Part shown: positions 8,966 to 17,626 of the stretch, one piece after another
How positions within the stretch are numbered: position 1 is the first letter of the stretch
Layout of the letters: every line of letters starts with the position of its first letter
NCBI GenBank assembly: GCA_025449435.1
Contig: JANWJO010000016.1
Location: forward strand, 1-64,000
Direction of reading: 5' to 3'
From: Chloroflexota bacterium
GTDB taxonomy: Bacteria > Chloroflexota > UBA4733
Length of the DNA stretch: 64,000 nucleotides
The notes under the pieces: model-generated
What the model saw: only the letters and a program-made list of their open reading frames with translations
Database searches by the model: none
Told to the model about the DNA's origin: nothing
Translations under genes and position numbers: made by a program

Positions 8966-9955
8966 TTGGCTAATAAGCAGCGCGTCGCTATCATTGGCAC
9001 CGGAAACATCGCGCGAGCGCACGCCAACGCCTATCGAGCCAACGCTGCAGTGGCTGAGGTGGTGGCTGTAGCAGACGTAGATTTGCCGCGGGCGCAGGCC
9101 TTTGCTCAACAACATAGCGTTTCGGCCGCGTTTGGAGACGCGAGCGCAATGCTCAGGGCCATCCAGCCCGACGCCGTGAGTGTGTGCGCGCCCAACTACT
9201 TGCACGAGCCGCTGAGCGTGGCATGTCTCGAAGCTGGTGCGGCCGTGCTATGCGAGAAGCCAATGTCGACGTCGCTTGAAGGCGCGCAGCGAATGAAGGC
9301 AGCTTCGGAGCGCACAGGAAAGACCTTGTACATCGGCTTCAACCATCGTTTTATCGGCAAGTTCGCCAGAGCCAAAGAGATGCTGGACGGGGGAACGTAT
9401 GGCAAGATGCTCGTCTGCCGGATCGCCATCGGACATGGCATGTTTGAGCGCCTTGGGCAGATGTGGTTCGCGCACAAGGAACTTTCAGGCGGCGGCACAC
9501 TCATCGATAACGGTGTACACATGCTCGATATGCTGCGTTGGTATGGTGGCAGTATCGTCAGTGCTCAGGCTCAGGTGAAGCGCCTCCGCCTTACCACTGG
9601 TGATGTTGAAGACAACGCGATTGCCGTGTTCGAACTTGGCAACGGTGGTATCGCGTCGTTGCAGTGCAGTTGGACCTGGCCGCCAAGTTACACGCTGCTG
9701 TTCAGCATGATTTGCGAGCGCGGAACTATCGATCTCAGCACCAATGACGTCATCTCGTACCTGGAGGGCGATGCTGCGCCGGTGACGACCGTCATCCCAC
9801 CGACCGACAATAACGCATTGCAGATCAAGCACTTCCTGGGAGCTGCACGTGGTGAAGAGCCAAGTTTCGTCACCCCAGATGACGGCATTGCGGCGGTGCG
9901 CGCTGCGCTGGCGTCGTATACCAGCAGCGACGAAGGTCGAACCGTCAAGCTGTAA
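8966..9955 (+). CDS. Gfo/Idh/MocA family NAD(P)-dependent oxidoreductase
   Basis: 329 residues. An N-terminal Rossmann fold (VAIIGTGNIARAHA, then VADVD) is followed by CEKPMSTSLEGA, the motif carrying the family lysine of the EKP signature. Further on, GGTLIDNGVHMLDMLRWYGG carries the conserved Asp/His pair. This family oxidises or reduces sugars, inositols and related polyols; the substrate cannot be told from sequence. The start is TTG 8966, placed by AAGGG nine bases upstream; no in-frame ATG or GTG fits the Rossmann start. It appears monocistronic and converges on rho. Confidence 0.9.
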   Translation: MANKQRVAIIGTGNIARAHANAYRANAAVAEVVAVADVDLPRAQAFAQQHSVSAAFGDASAMLRAIQPDAVSVCAPNYLHEPLSVACLEAGAAVLCEKPMSTSLEGAQRMKAASERTGKTLYIGFNHRFIGKFARAKEMLDGGTYGKMLVCRIAIGHGMFERLGQMWFAHKELSGGGTLIDNGVHMLDMLRWYGGSIVSAQAQVKRLRLTTGDVEDNAIAVFELGNGGIASLQCSWTWPPSYTLLFSMICERGTIDLSTNDVISYLEGDAAPVTTVIPPTDNNALQIKHFLGAARGEEPSFVTPDDGIAAVRAALASYTSSDEGRTVKL

Positions 9956-9971
9956 CGGCTGACTGGTCGAT

Positions 9972-11936
9972 CTACGAGCGCGGCGAGGTCTGGTTAAGTA
10001 AGAACGCCAGGAACTCTGCGTTGGTCTTCGTTCGTTCCATCTGCTGAATGATGCCTCGCGTGTTGCCAATCGGGTCGGACGCCATGGAGAGGGCGCGGCG
10101 CAGCCGGAGGACTGCCGTAAGCTCGTTAGGATGGAGCAACAGCTCCTCTCGACGGGTGCTCGACTTGACGATGTCAATGGCCGGGAACACGCGTTCCTCG
10201 GCGAGTCGCCGGTCGAGTACGAGTTCCATGTTGCCTGTGCCTTTGAGTTCCTCATAGATCACGTCGTCGAGCCGGCTGTTGGTGTCAACCAAACACGTGG
10301 CAATAATGGTGAGGCTACCGCCCTCCTGAAATGCTCGAGCTGCGCCAAAGAACTTTTTGGGCGGGTAGAGAGCCGACGTAGCCATACCTCCGGAGAGGCT
10401 GCGGCTATCTCCTGGCGCCGCCAGGTTGTAGGCCCGCGCCAGCCTGGTGATGGAATCGAGCAAGACGACGACGTCAAAACCAGACTCGACCAGGCGGCGA
10501 GCCCGCTCCGAAGTCAATTCGGCAAGCTCGGTATGATGCGCGATCGCCTCATCAAAGGTAGAACTGATAAGTTCGGAGTCTAGACTCTTGGCCAGGTCGG
10601 TCACTTCTTCGGGACGTTCACCAACCAGACAGACAATCAGCTTGACATCCGGGTAGTTGACGTTAACGCTGCGACCAATCTCCTTGAGGATCGAGGTCTT
10701 GCCTGCTTTCGGCGGCGACACGATCAAGGCGCGCTGGCCAAAGCCAATGGGCGACACGAGGTCGATGAGCCGTGCCGTGACCGATTCTGGCCGCTCTAGC
10801 CGGATGTGCCGATCTGGGTAAATCGGCGTCAGATCGTCGAACCGTGGCCTCGTAACATTCCTGTTGAGCGGTAATCCATTAATGCTCTGCACATCCAGGA
10901 GCTCGGCAAGCCGCCGGCCACCGTACGGCGGACGCACCAGGCCCACGACCTCATCACCTACGCGTAAGCCGTAGCTACGCAACACCTGGATCGTGATCGT
11001 GGCATCGTTGGGACTCGCGAGGTAGCCATGGGTACGCAGCGTGTATAGGTTTTGATCGGCCGACATAACGTAACCACGAGTGATGACATCCGATGGGCGC
11101 GGAATCTGAGCTACCGGGTCAGCCGGGCGCGCAGCAGGAAGCACCTGCCCGTCGGCAGTGCTTTCGCGCTGGATGGCAGGCGCCTCCGCATACGGCTCGC
11201 GGAACCCATTATTACGCCCGTTGCCCTTTGGTTGAATGTAGCCCGCTCGTTGATCTCGGGGTGCAAGAAAGTGGGCGTCCCGTGCCGAACCACTAAATCG
11301 CTGGTTAGGTTGTCTGCTCTGCTGCTCTCGTGATCCCTGGCTCTCTCCGCCATCGCGCCAATCGCGTTTGGGGCGTTGATCCCCGCGATTATTACGGTCC
11401 ATCGGTTGGTAGTCAGCCTGGTGACTCGCCGGGCGTTGCTCCGCATAGCCACCCTGTGGGCGCCGGTTGCCACGGTCACGACGCTCACCGACTCGCTGCG
11501 CTGTCCCATCTGCCAGACGGGGCCCCGCTCCCGCTTCTGGCCTCGGGGAGGCGCTATCCACTGGGCCGCGCACGATGTCGCCTCCTGCAGGCAACTCCGT
11601 TGCGTCCAGCGCGCCTTGGCCAGGAGGCTCATCTGTACGACGAACGGTATCAACTGTTTCCGGTGTGTTGGGCAACTCAGTTTGCTTACTCACTGTGCTG
11701 GCAACATGGGGTCCAGAGTCACTCGACGCGTCGGGAGGAACTGATAACACGCCTTCTGGTGGCGCCACCGCACCGGCGATGCCGGCTCCTGGAATAGCTC
11801 GTTGCCGTGCCGGGGGCCGGCGCGTGATGGCTCTGGGACGCCGAGCGACCGCCGGTGCCGTTTCGGCACCGCCCGCGGTAGCGCCTGACTCGACGCCGTT
11901 CTCTGCATCGCTGGCAGGAGCAAAAGGATCTGACAC
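9972..11936 (-). CDS. rho: Transcription termination factor Rho with long disordered N-terminus
   Basis: About 654 residues against 420 for E. coli Rho. The C-terminal ~370 residues are a canonical Rho motor: P-loop PPKAGKTS at residues 408-415, Walker B region VVLLDSITRLARAYN, and the GALTIIAT-like and PAIDI segments. The primary RNA-binding OB-like domain is at about 285-357 (GLRVGDEV, VRPPYGG). Before it lie about 280 residues rich in Pro, Ala, Arg, Gly, Asn and Gln, with RG and RNN stretches. I cannot see the helical Rho_N domain that usually opens the protein. Start: GTG 11936 with AAAAGG nine bases upstream is preferred to a TTG at 11996, which has no Shine-Dalgarno. Confidence 0.93.
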   Translation of the reverse strand: MSDPFAPASDAENGVESGATAGGAETAPAVARRPRAITRRPPARQRAIPGAGIAGAVAPPEGVLSVPPDASSDSGPHVASTVSKQTELPNTPETVDTVRRTDEPPGQGALDATELPAGGDIVRGPVDSASPRPEAGAGPRLADGTAQRVGERRDRGNRRPQGGYAEQRPASHQADYQPMDRNNRGDQRPKRDWRDGGESQGSREQQSRQPNQRFSGSARDAHFLAPRDQRAGYIQPKGNGRNNGFREPYAEAPAIQRESTADGQVLPAARPADPVAQIPRPSDVITRGYVMSADQNLYTLRTHGYLASPNDATITIQVLRSYGLRVGDEVVGLVRPPYGGRRLAELLDVQSINGLPLNRNVTRPRFDDLTPIYPDRHIRLERPESVTARLIDLVSPIGFGQRALIVSPPKAGKTSILKEIGRSVNVNYPDVKLIVCLVGERPEEVTDLAKSLDSELISSTFDEAIAHHTELAELTSERARRLVESGFDVVVLLDSITRLARAYNLAAPGDSRSLSGGMATSALYPPKKFFGAARAFQEGGSLTIIATCLVDTNSRLDDVIYEELKGTGNMELVLDRRLAEERVFPAIDIVKSSTRREELLLHPNELTAVLRLRRALSMASDPIGNTRGIIQQMERTKTNAEFLAFLLNQTSPRS

Positions 11937-12295
11937 GAAATTTCGCCTTTTCTTTGCTGGCAAACCTGATCGAAGGCTGGCACCCTTCACCCTCAAGTTG
12001 CGCTACTCGGCGCGATGACTAGAGACCGAGCGCCTAACTCGTCGCGGGCACATATGATTCGTCGGCTGTCTTCCAGCGTTGCGTATTTGGAGCAGCGATC
12101 AACGCTGAGCTATCGTGGCCGTTAGCGCCAATCGGACCGCGAACGCGCGCAGATAAACGGCATGGAGCCCTCTGCACCGACTATTCATCGGTAAGACAGT
12201 ATACCGTACGCTGAACGCCTCCCCTTCAAACTAATCGACCAGCCATGCCAATTAGGCCAACACCAAACGCGAATACGTCCCCAAGACACGGCCTT
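11937..12295. other. Non-coding spacer holding the rho leader
   Basis: A 359-base stretch without a convincing gene between rho and the hydroxyacid dehydrogenase gene, both minus. It probably contains the rho promoter and a long 5' leader. Rho autoregulates through its own leader in several bacteria, so a leader of about 260 bases is plausible. I found no strong terminator hairpin or riboswitch signature. Confidence 0.4.
12198..12203 (-). promoter_or_regulatory. Candidate -10 element for rho
   Basis: TATACT on the minus strand, preceded by GG rather than the extended TG, with no clear -35. If used, it gives rho a 5' leader of about 255 bases. Confidence 0.25.
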
Positions 12296-13249
12296 TCAAC
12301 TGGAGCGCACAGGAAACCGAGGCTCGGCACCGGTGAGCACTCGTAGAGTTTCGTCAATCGCGATAGCCGCCATCCGATGCTTCGATTCGAGCGAGATGCC
12401 TGCCACGTGGGCAGATACGATCACGTTGCGCGCCGACACAATCGCGCGCCCAATCGCCGGCTCGTCCTCGAATACGTCAAGGGCTGCCCCAGCGACCCGT
12501 CCTTCGTTCAACGCGGCGCTGAGCGCTCGCTCATCAATAACCCCACCACGACAGGTGTTTATGACGTAGGCTGATGGTTTCACCAGTCCGATACGCCTCT
12601 CGTCAAGCATATGCGTAGTAAGTGACGAAAGGTTGACGTGAAACGAAACGATGTCTGCTCGCCGAAGCAGCTCGTCGAACGGTAACAGCTCCACCTGATA
12701 TCGAGCATTAAACTCCAGATCAGGCAAGAGTTCGTGCCCGAGGATTGTCACGTCAAACCCACTGAGGCGCCGAACTACTAGTTTGCCGATCCGGCCGAGC
12801 CCCACAACTCCAACCGTCTTGCCCGTGAGATCTACCCCGATGGCTCGCTCCCATCGGCCATTCGATACATTGTCATGGTTAGCTGGCACCTTGCGCAGTA
12901 ACGCAAGCATAAGGCCAAGGGTATAATCCGCCACCGTCTGGTCGTTGGCGCCCGGAGTAGTTGTGATAATGACGCCGGCGGAGTGCGCAGCTTCCAAGTC
13001 AATAGCGTCATAGCCTACCCCTACGCGTGCGATGACACGCAGGCGCGGTGTGGCAGCGAAAAAGGTGCGATCCATGACATCGGAGCCAGCAATAATCCCG
13101 GCAACATCTTGCGCCAGGAGTGCCAGTTCGGCCGGCGAGCGTCCGCCCCGATTCGGTGCGAATTGCAGTTCGATCCCCTGGCGAACAACGGAATCCAATA
13201 ACTCACGGTCGGCTGGCGTCAGCAATGGCGACGTCACGAGCACCTTCAA
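12296..13249 (-). CDS. D-isomer-specific 2-hydroxyacid dehydrogenase
   Basis: 317 residues, the usual length. The NAD-binding motif is VGVVGLGRIGK. The catalytic triad of the family is visible: Arg in NTCRGGVIDE, Glu in FEDEPA and His in SAHVAGIS. There is no C-terminal ACT domain, so it is not a full-length SerA; a hydroxypyruvate/glyoxylate reductase or phosphoglycerate-dehydrogenase-like role is open. Start: TTG 13249 has GAGGAG nine bases upstream and yields the typical opening strand MKVLVTS. A TTG at 13282 in the same frame has no such site. A link with the glycolate oxidase genes at 36.8 kb through glyoxylate is only a guess. Confidence 0.9.
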   Translation of the reverse strand: MKVLVTSPLLTPADRELLDSVVRQGIELQFAPNRGGRSPAELALLAQDVAGIIAGSDVMDRTFFAATPRLRVIARVGVGYDAIDLEAAHSAGVIITTTPGANDQTVADYTLGLMLALLRKVPANHDNVSNGRWERAIGVDLTGKTVGVVGLGRIGKLVVRRLSGFDVTILGHELLPDLEFNARYQVELLPFDELLRRADIVSFHVNLSSLTTHMLDERRIGLVKPSAYVINTCRGGVIDERALSAALNEGRVAGAALDVFEDEPAIGRAIVSARNVIVSAHVAGISLESKHRMAAIAIDETLRVLTGAEPRFPVRSS

Positions 13250-13316
13250 CTGGCCATGCTCCTCGATTGCCACGTGCGACAACGACTGAGGCCAACCCTT
13301 CAGCAGAAGTGCCGCA

Positions 13317-14303
13317 TCACTGCGCGTCGAATGACGTTGATCCCCGGAAACTCTGCCCGTTAGATGTCATATACACATCAACCAACAGTGAATCGCCTTT
13401 GTTGGCACCCTTCAAAACCCATGTGACATACACCTCGCCGTTATTGCCAGACACCCCAGGGGAGACCCATACCTCCGAGTGGCCGCCGGGAAAATGCACG
13501 ATGGCAAACAGGCGTGCACCCGAAATGCCCTTGCCATCTTGATCCGTCAGCACGCCGTTGATACGTACCGTGTCACCATTGGCATACGAGGGTGCGGCAG
13601 GAAAGGCGCGAACCGACAGCGGGCCGCTGCGAGTGGTACCCGGCGTGGCAGTCACTGTCGCGATCGGCGTGGCCACTACTGCCAGTGGCTGACTTGGCGA
13701 TCCAGACACGTGAATGACGGTGCCTGGCGAGCTTTCTCCGAATGGGACTTCCGCTATGACCGGGGGTGGCTTGTCGGGCGCTGGCCCTCCCCATGGCCTG
13801 GCGTCGACCTGGAAGGCGTCACGAACCACGAGCCCGCTGAGTACCTCCTGCACGATGACGGTCACTGTTCCTCCGGGGGCTTGCGAGTCTAGAGTCCATT
13901 GTTTGATCCATTGCCCACTGAGGTCAAGTTGTGCGCCAAAGGTGGTCGCCTGATTGAACGAGTCGCCGTTGGCGTACACAACGAGCACATTCACAAAAGT
14001 TTGCGGCGTCCCACCAACAATGAGTACCTGTTGGTCGCCAGGTTTGACACTGAGTTTCGACAGGGTGATGTCCAGCGGGCGCGGCCGGACAGGCGGCGGA
14101 GTGGCAGTGGGCATCGGCGTCGGATACTGACTCGCCGCTGGGACCGTGCTCGTGGATCCCGGCGGGGCCAACCAGTAATCGACCAACTGGGCGGGTGTAC
14201 ACGCTGCCAGCACGGCAGTCAAAACGATCCAATACAGTGCGTAAGTGATCGGGCGGCGTGGCCATGAGTCGTTACGCCGGTCCGACGCGGTTTTGAGTGC
14301 CAA
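13317..14303 (-). CDS. Secreted lipoprotein with Ig-like/beta-sandwich modules, function unknown
   Basis: 328 residues. An N-terminal signal ends in lipobox LAAC, then comes a Pro/Thr-rich tether (residues 48-75) and two beta-rich modules. The last is similar to bacterial Ig-like adhesion or polyanion-binding modules (DGKGISGARLFAIVHF, then GEVYVTWVLKGANKGDSL). No catalytic motif is visible. It starts at TTG 14303, six bases after the hisS stop and inside a run of G residues that may serve as the ribosome site, so it is probably cotranscribed with hisS. The role is likely structural or binding at the outer face of the membrane (inference). Confidence 0.7.
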   Translation of the reverse strand: MALKTASDRRNDSWPRRPITYALYWIVLTAVLAACTPAQLVDYWLAPPGSTSTVPAASQYPTPMPTATPPPVRPRPLDITLSKLSVKPGDQQVLIVGGTPQTFVNVLVVYANGDSFNQATTFGAQLDLSGQWIKQWTLDSQAPGGTVTVIVQEVLSGLVVRDAFQVDARPWGGPAPDKPPPVIAEVPFGESSPGTVIHVSGSPSQPLAVVATPIATVTATPGTTRSGPLSVRAFPAAPSYANGDTVRINGVLTDQDGKGISGARLFAIVHFPGGHSEVWVSPGVSGNNGEVYVTWVLKGANKGDSLLVDVYMTSNGQSFRGSTSFDAQ

Positions 14304-14308
14304 TTCCC

Positions 14309-15601
14309 CTATTCCAGCGGTGCGGTTTGTGTCGCGTGCTGCGGCTGCACACGGCGGAGGCGAGTGATGAGATCGTGTACGGTTAAACCTCGCTCCTCTC
14401 GCTTGTCCTGCATGTTCCGTAGGGTTACCGTGTGCGACTCGACCTCGTTGTCACCAATGATCACGGCAAACGCGGCCCCATAATGGTCGGCTTGCCGGAG
14501 TTGCGCTGGTAGTCTCCGGCTCCCTGGTGTCGCCACCGCTGCGTTGCCAGCATTGCGCAGGGTCTGTGCGACTTGTGTTGCCCACATCCTGGCCTCGTCA
14601 CCAAGGTGGCACACGTATACGAGAGGCGCCGGAATGGCCGGGATGGGTACACCTTGTTCCTGCAGCGTGAGGATGGCGCGCTCCACACCCGAGCCAAAAC
14701 CGACGGCGGGAACGGCATCGCCACCAAGCTCTTGAATCAGACCGTCGTAGCGCCCGCCGCCGCCGAGGGCCGCCTGCGCTCCGTGTGACTGCCCATAAAA
14801 CTCAAACACCGTGCGTGTGTAGTAGCCGAGGCCACGTACCAACCGGTCGTTCTGGACAACCGGGATGTGCATCGCGTCCAGTAGCGTGCGCAGCTCGTCG
14901 TAATGTTGCCTGCAAGGCTCGCAGAGAAAGGCGGCAGGCTTCGGAGCACGGGCAATGACGGGCTGGCAGCGCGCTTCCTTACAGTCCAGCAGTCGCAACG
15001 GATTCTTGTCGAAGCGAACCCGGCAGTTGTCACACACATCGGCAAGGAGCGGTCGGTAATACTCCCTAAGCCGTTCGATATAGGCTGGCCTGCACTGATA
15101 GTCGCCAATGCTATTAAGCTGGATTTCGATGCCACTTATTCCCAAGGCAGCGAAGTACCGGCTGAGCAGGGCAATCACTTCGGCGTCCATGCTTGGATGC
15201 GCGTCGCCTATTGCCTCGACGCCGAATTGGTGATGTTCGCGCAACCGGCCCTTTTGTGGTCGATCGTAGCGGAAAATGGGCACTATGTAAAACAAACGGA
15301 CCGGAGTAGGCAGGCTGCGCATGCCCTCTTGAAGGTAAGCGCGCATTACCGGCGCCGTACCTTCGCTTCGCAAGGTCAGCTTGGTATGCCCGCGGTCTTC
15401 AAACGTATAGGTTTCTTGCTCAATGAGGTCGGTACCTTCGCCAACACCACGCACAAAGAGAGCAGTCTCCTCAAAGGACGGCGTGTCGATCTGGCTATAC
15501 CCGTACAACTCGGCTACGCGCGAGGCGTGGTACCGCACGTATCGCCAGGCGGCCTGTTGTGCGGGCAAGATGTCGTCTGTGCCAGTCGGCCGCCGAAACA
15601 C
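14309..15601 (-). CDS. hisS: Histidyl-tRNA synthetase
   Basis: 430 residues, normal for bacterial HisRS. Class II motif 2 is seen as LRSEGTAPVMRAY. The histidine-specific motif is LVRGLGYYTRTVFEFYG. Motif 3 is GSGVERAIL. The C-terminal anticodon-binding domain follows from about residue 325. It charges tRNA-His in the cytoplasm. GTG 15601 is the start, with AAGG nine bases upstream. It follows yggT by 104 bases on the same strand and is followed immediately by the lipoprotein gene. A GGGCGGTACGGTGCGG string in its leader recalls a T-box core but does not match well enough to call one. Confidence 0.95.
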   Translation of the reverse strand: MFRRPTGTDDILPAQQAAWRYVRYHASRVAELYGYSQIDTPSFEETALFVRGVGEGTDLIEQETYTFEDRGHTKLTLRSEGTAPVMRAYLQEGMRSLPTPVRLFYIVPIFRYDRPQKGRLREHHQFGVEAIGDAHPSMDAEVIALLSRYFAALGISGIEIQLNSIGDYQCRPAYIERLREYYRPLLADVCDNCRVRFDKNPLRLLDCKEARCQPVIARAPKPAAFLCEPCRQHYDELRTLLDAMHIPVVQNDRLVRGLGYYTRTVFEFYGQSHGAQAALGGGGRYDGLIQELGGDAVPAVGFGSGVERAILTLQEQGVPIPAIPAPLVYVCHLGDEARMWATQVAQTLRNAGNAAVATPGSRRLPAQLRQADHYGAAFAVIIGDNEVESHTVTLRNMQDKREERGLTVHDLITRLRRVQPQHATQTAPLE

Positions 15602-15705
15602 GCTTAGGTACCTTCCTCAATTCGTTGGGGTCCGCACCGTACCGCCCTCCGGTAGGGAGTCCAGTCTAGCGGTCTTTAGATGCCCTTGCCGGCAATGAGC
15701 GAAGC

Positions 15706-15960
15706 TCAGAAGGCCGACTGTGCAAGCCACCCACCCAGCAGGTTCAGCAGAAATATAGCAATGATTGGCGTAAAGTCGATGCCGCCAAACGTCGGAATAA
15801 TGCGCCTCAGCGGCTCCAATACGGGCTCGGTAACTTCGTACAAAACCCGCACGATCGGATTGCTTGTTCCCGGCGAGAACCACGACAGCAAGGCACGAGC
15901 GATGACGGCGAAAGTGAGCAGCCGGAGCAACCACTCGATGACCTGAATTACGTAGTACAT
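15706..15960 (-). CDS. yggT: YggT/YlmG family membrane protein
   Basis: 84 residues with two hydrophobic segments. The typical YggT pattern is present: ARALLSWFSPG after the first helix, NPIVRVLYEVTEPVLEPLRRIIP in the loop, and DFTPIIAIFLL in the second helix. YlmG/YggT proteins sit next to the division gene cluster in many Gram-positives and are linked to membrane organisation and division. It follows proC by 58 bases in the order yggS-proC-yggT, which supports the assignment. The start is ATG 15960, with only a distant AAGGA upstream. Confidence 0.9.
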   Translation of the reverse strand: MYYVIQVIEWLLRLLTFAVIARALLSWFSPGTSNPIVRVLYEVTEPVLEPLRRIIPTFGGIDFTPIIAIFLLNLLGGWLAQSAF

Positions 15961-16018
15961 AGCGACGAGTTTTCGATTCCTTGCCGGATCACTGGCGCCT
16001 CAAGGCCCATGAATTACT

Positions 16019-16828
16019 CTACCCTAGGCTTTGCGCCTTTGCATATGCGGCCAATACGGCCTCGACAATGGCTGCTCGCACGCCCCGCCGCTCAAGTGCG
16101 AGCAGCCCTTCGACAGTAGTTCCTCCTGGGGAAGTCACCGCGTTGCGCAACTCTGCGATGTGGCGCGAGTCAGTTTTCGATAGGGTGGCAGCACCCAGGA
16201 CGGTTTGCTGGGCGAGTAAGGTGGCTTGGTCCCTGGAAAACCCAATGTGAACGCCCGCGTCGATCAGCGCCTCGATGACGAGAAAAACGTATGCCGGCCC
16301 GCTGCCGGACACTGCCGTCGCCATGTCGAGATACTTTTCACTCTCCACGCGCAGTTCGGCGCCCGTCGAACCGAACAGCTCCTTGGCAAACTGCAAGTGC
16401 TGGGGAGTGGTTTCTGGTGCTGCCCACCAGACGATCATGCCCTGACCAACTTTACACAGAATATTCGGCATGAGCCGGATCACGGCCGAGCGCGATAAGG
16501 CTTGCTGAACAGTTGCAGCGTGCTCACCAGCCATAAGCGTCATTACGAGCGCGTTGTCGCCGACCCAATTCGCCAAGGTCGGCGCCGCTGTGGCGAACTG
16601 TTGCGGTTTGATGGCCAGGAGCAAAGCGTAGGCACTCCGGACCACATCGTTCGGTTCGGGTACCGTCTCGATGCCATACTGCTGTTCCAGTTGCTGGCGC
16701 CGTCCAGCGATTGGTTCGACGACGACGACCCCGGAGGGACTGAGCACCTTGCCACTGGCAACGGCGCCGGCGATGAAGGCCTCACCCATAGCTCCGCCGC
16801 CGATGACAGCGAGCTGCTTCGTTCTCAT
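16019..16828 (-). CDS. proC: Pyrroline-5-carboxylate reductase
   Basis: 269 residues, the standard length. N-terminal NADPH-binding motif LAVIGGGAMGEA; the P5C-reductase signature is in the C-terminal dimerisation domain (MATAVSGSGPAYVFLVIEALIDAG and ELRNAVTSPGGTT). It catalyses the last step of proline synthesis. Start: ATG 16828 with AAGGA seven bases upstream. A longer frame reaches 16924, but its extra 32 residues do not fit the family. It lies between yggS (28 bases upstream) and yggT (58 bases downstream) in a conserved order. Confidence 0.95.
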   Translation of the reverse strand: MRTKQLAVIGGGAMGEAFIAGAVASGKVLSPSGVVVVEPIAGRRQQLEQQYGIETVPEPNDVVRSAYALLLAIKPQQFATAAPTLANWVGDNALVMTLMAGEHAATVQQALSRSAVIRLMPNILCKVGQGMIVWWAAPETTPQHLQFAKELFGSTGAELRVESEKYLDMATAVSGSGPAYVFLVIEALIDAGVHIGFSRDQATLLAQQTVLGAATLSKTDSRHIAELRNAVTSPGGTTVEGLLALERRGVRAAIVEAVLAAYAKAQSLG

Positions 16829-16856
16829 AATTCCGTCCTTCCCGCGCCCCGATCCC

Positions 16857-17564
16857 CTACTGGAGACGTTGCCCGAAAATTGCTGTGCCGATGCGCACCA
16901 TCGTAGCCCCTTCCTCAATAGCAACCACGTAATCGTTGCTCATACCCATGGAGAGCTCCGGAAGCTCCTGCCCAGATGCCTGCTCAAGGCGGTCACGCAA
17001 CTCGCGTAACTGGCGAAAGATGAACCGCGCATCGTTCGGGTCCGTCACGTGCGGCGCTATCGTCATCAGTCCAACAACCCGCTGCCCCAGCATTTCGCTT
17101 ATCTCACCAAACGATTGTTGCACCTGCTCGATAGTGAACCCTTGCTTGGTCGCTTCCCCGGAGACGTTAACTTCGAGGAGGCAGTATGGTGAACTCTGTT
17201 GGGCTGCATTAACCCGTTGTGAGAGGCGGCGAGCAAGGTCCACCGAGTCGACGGAGTGCACAAAGTCAAACAGTTCGCGCGCCTTGCGAACCTTGTTCGT
17301 TTGGAGGTGGCCGATGAGGTGCCAGGATACGTCGCCACTCGTCTCTATCGCCCCAATCTTGGACTCTGCTTCCTGCACACGATTCTCACCCAGGTCGACG
17401 ATGCCGGCCCTCAACGCGCTCACGATCCTGGATACGGGCACTGTTTTGGAGACCGCTACCAACCGTACTAACGCCGGATTCCGGTGCGAGCGTTGGGCAG
17501 CTTGTTCTATGTGCGAACGGACCAATGCGACGTTTTGGGCAATACTGTTCTGTTCGCTAGTCAC
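16857..17564 (-). CDS. yggS: PLP-binding homeostasis protein, YggS/YlmE/PROSC family
   Basis: 235 residues. The PLP lysine is in LVAVSKTVP. ENRVQEAESKI, WHLIGHLQTNK and SMGMSNDY are diagnostic of the family, which keeps pyridoxal phosphate and amino/keto acid pools in balance rather than acting as an enzyme. Start: two GTG codons in tandem (17567, 17564) follow AGAGGG; the second has the better spacing of eight. The frame extends further up to 17669 but without family similarity. It heads the yggS-proC-yggT group and follows the VanW gene by about 60 bases. Confidence 0.92.
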   Translation of the reverse strand: MTSEQNSIAQNVALVRSHIEQAAQRSHRNPALVRLVAVSKTVPVSRIVSALRAGIVDLGENRVQEAESKIGAIETSGDVSWHLIGHLQTNKVRKARELFDFVHSVDSVDLARRLSQRVNAAQQSSPYCLLEVNVSGEATKQGFTIEQVQQSFGEISEMLGQRVVGLMTIAPHVTDPNDARFIFRQLRELRDRLEQASGQELPELSMGMSNDYVVAIEEGATMVRIGTAIFGQRLQ

Positions 17565-17626
17565 CACACTCACCCTCTGTGCCGAAGCGAGGTGTTCGGG
17601 AGGTATTCCGGGTTGATGCTTCGGCC

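Noticed and set aside
15602..15705. T-box-like string GGGCGGTACGGTGCGG in the hisS leader
   Set aside because: It does not match the GGTACCGCG core well, the leader is only 104 bases, and no specifier loop or antiterminator pairing is evident.
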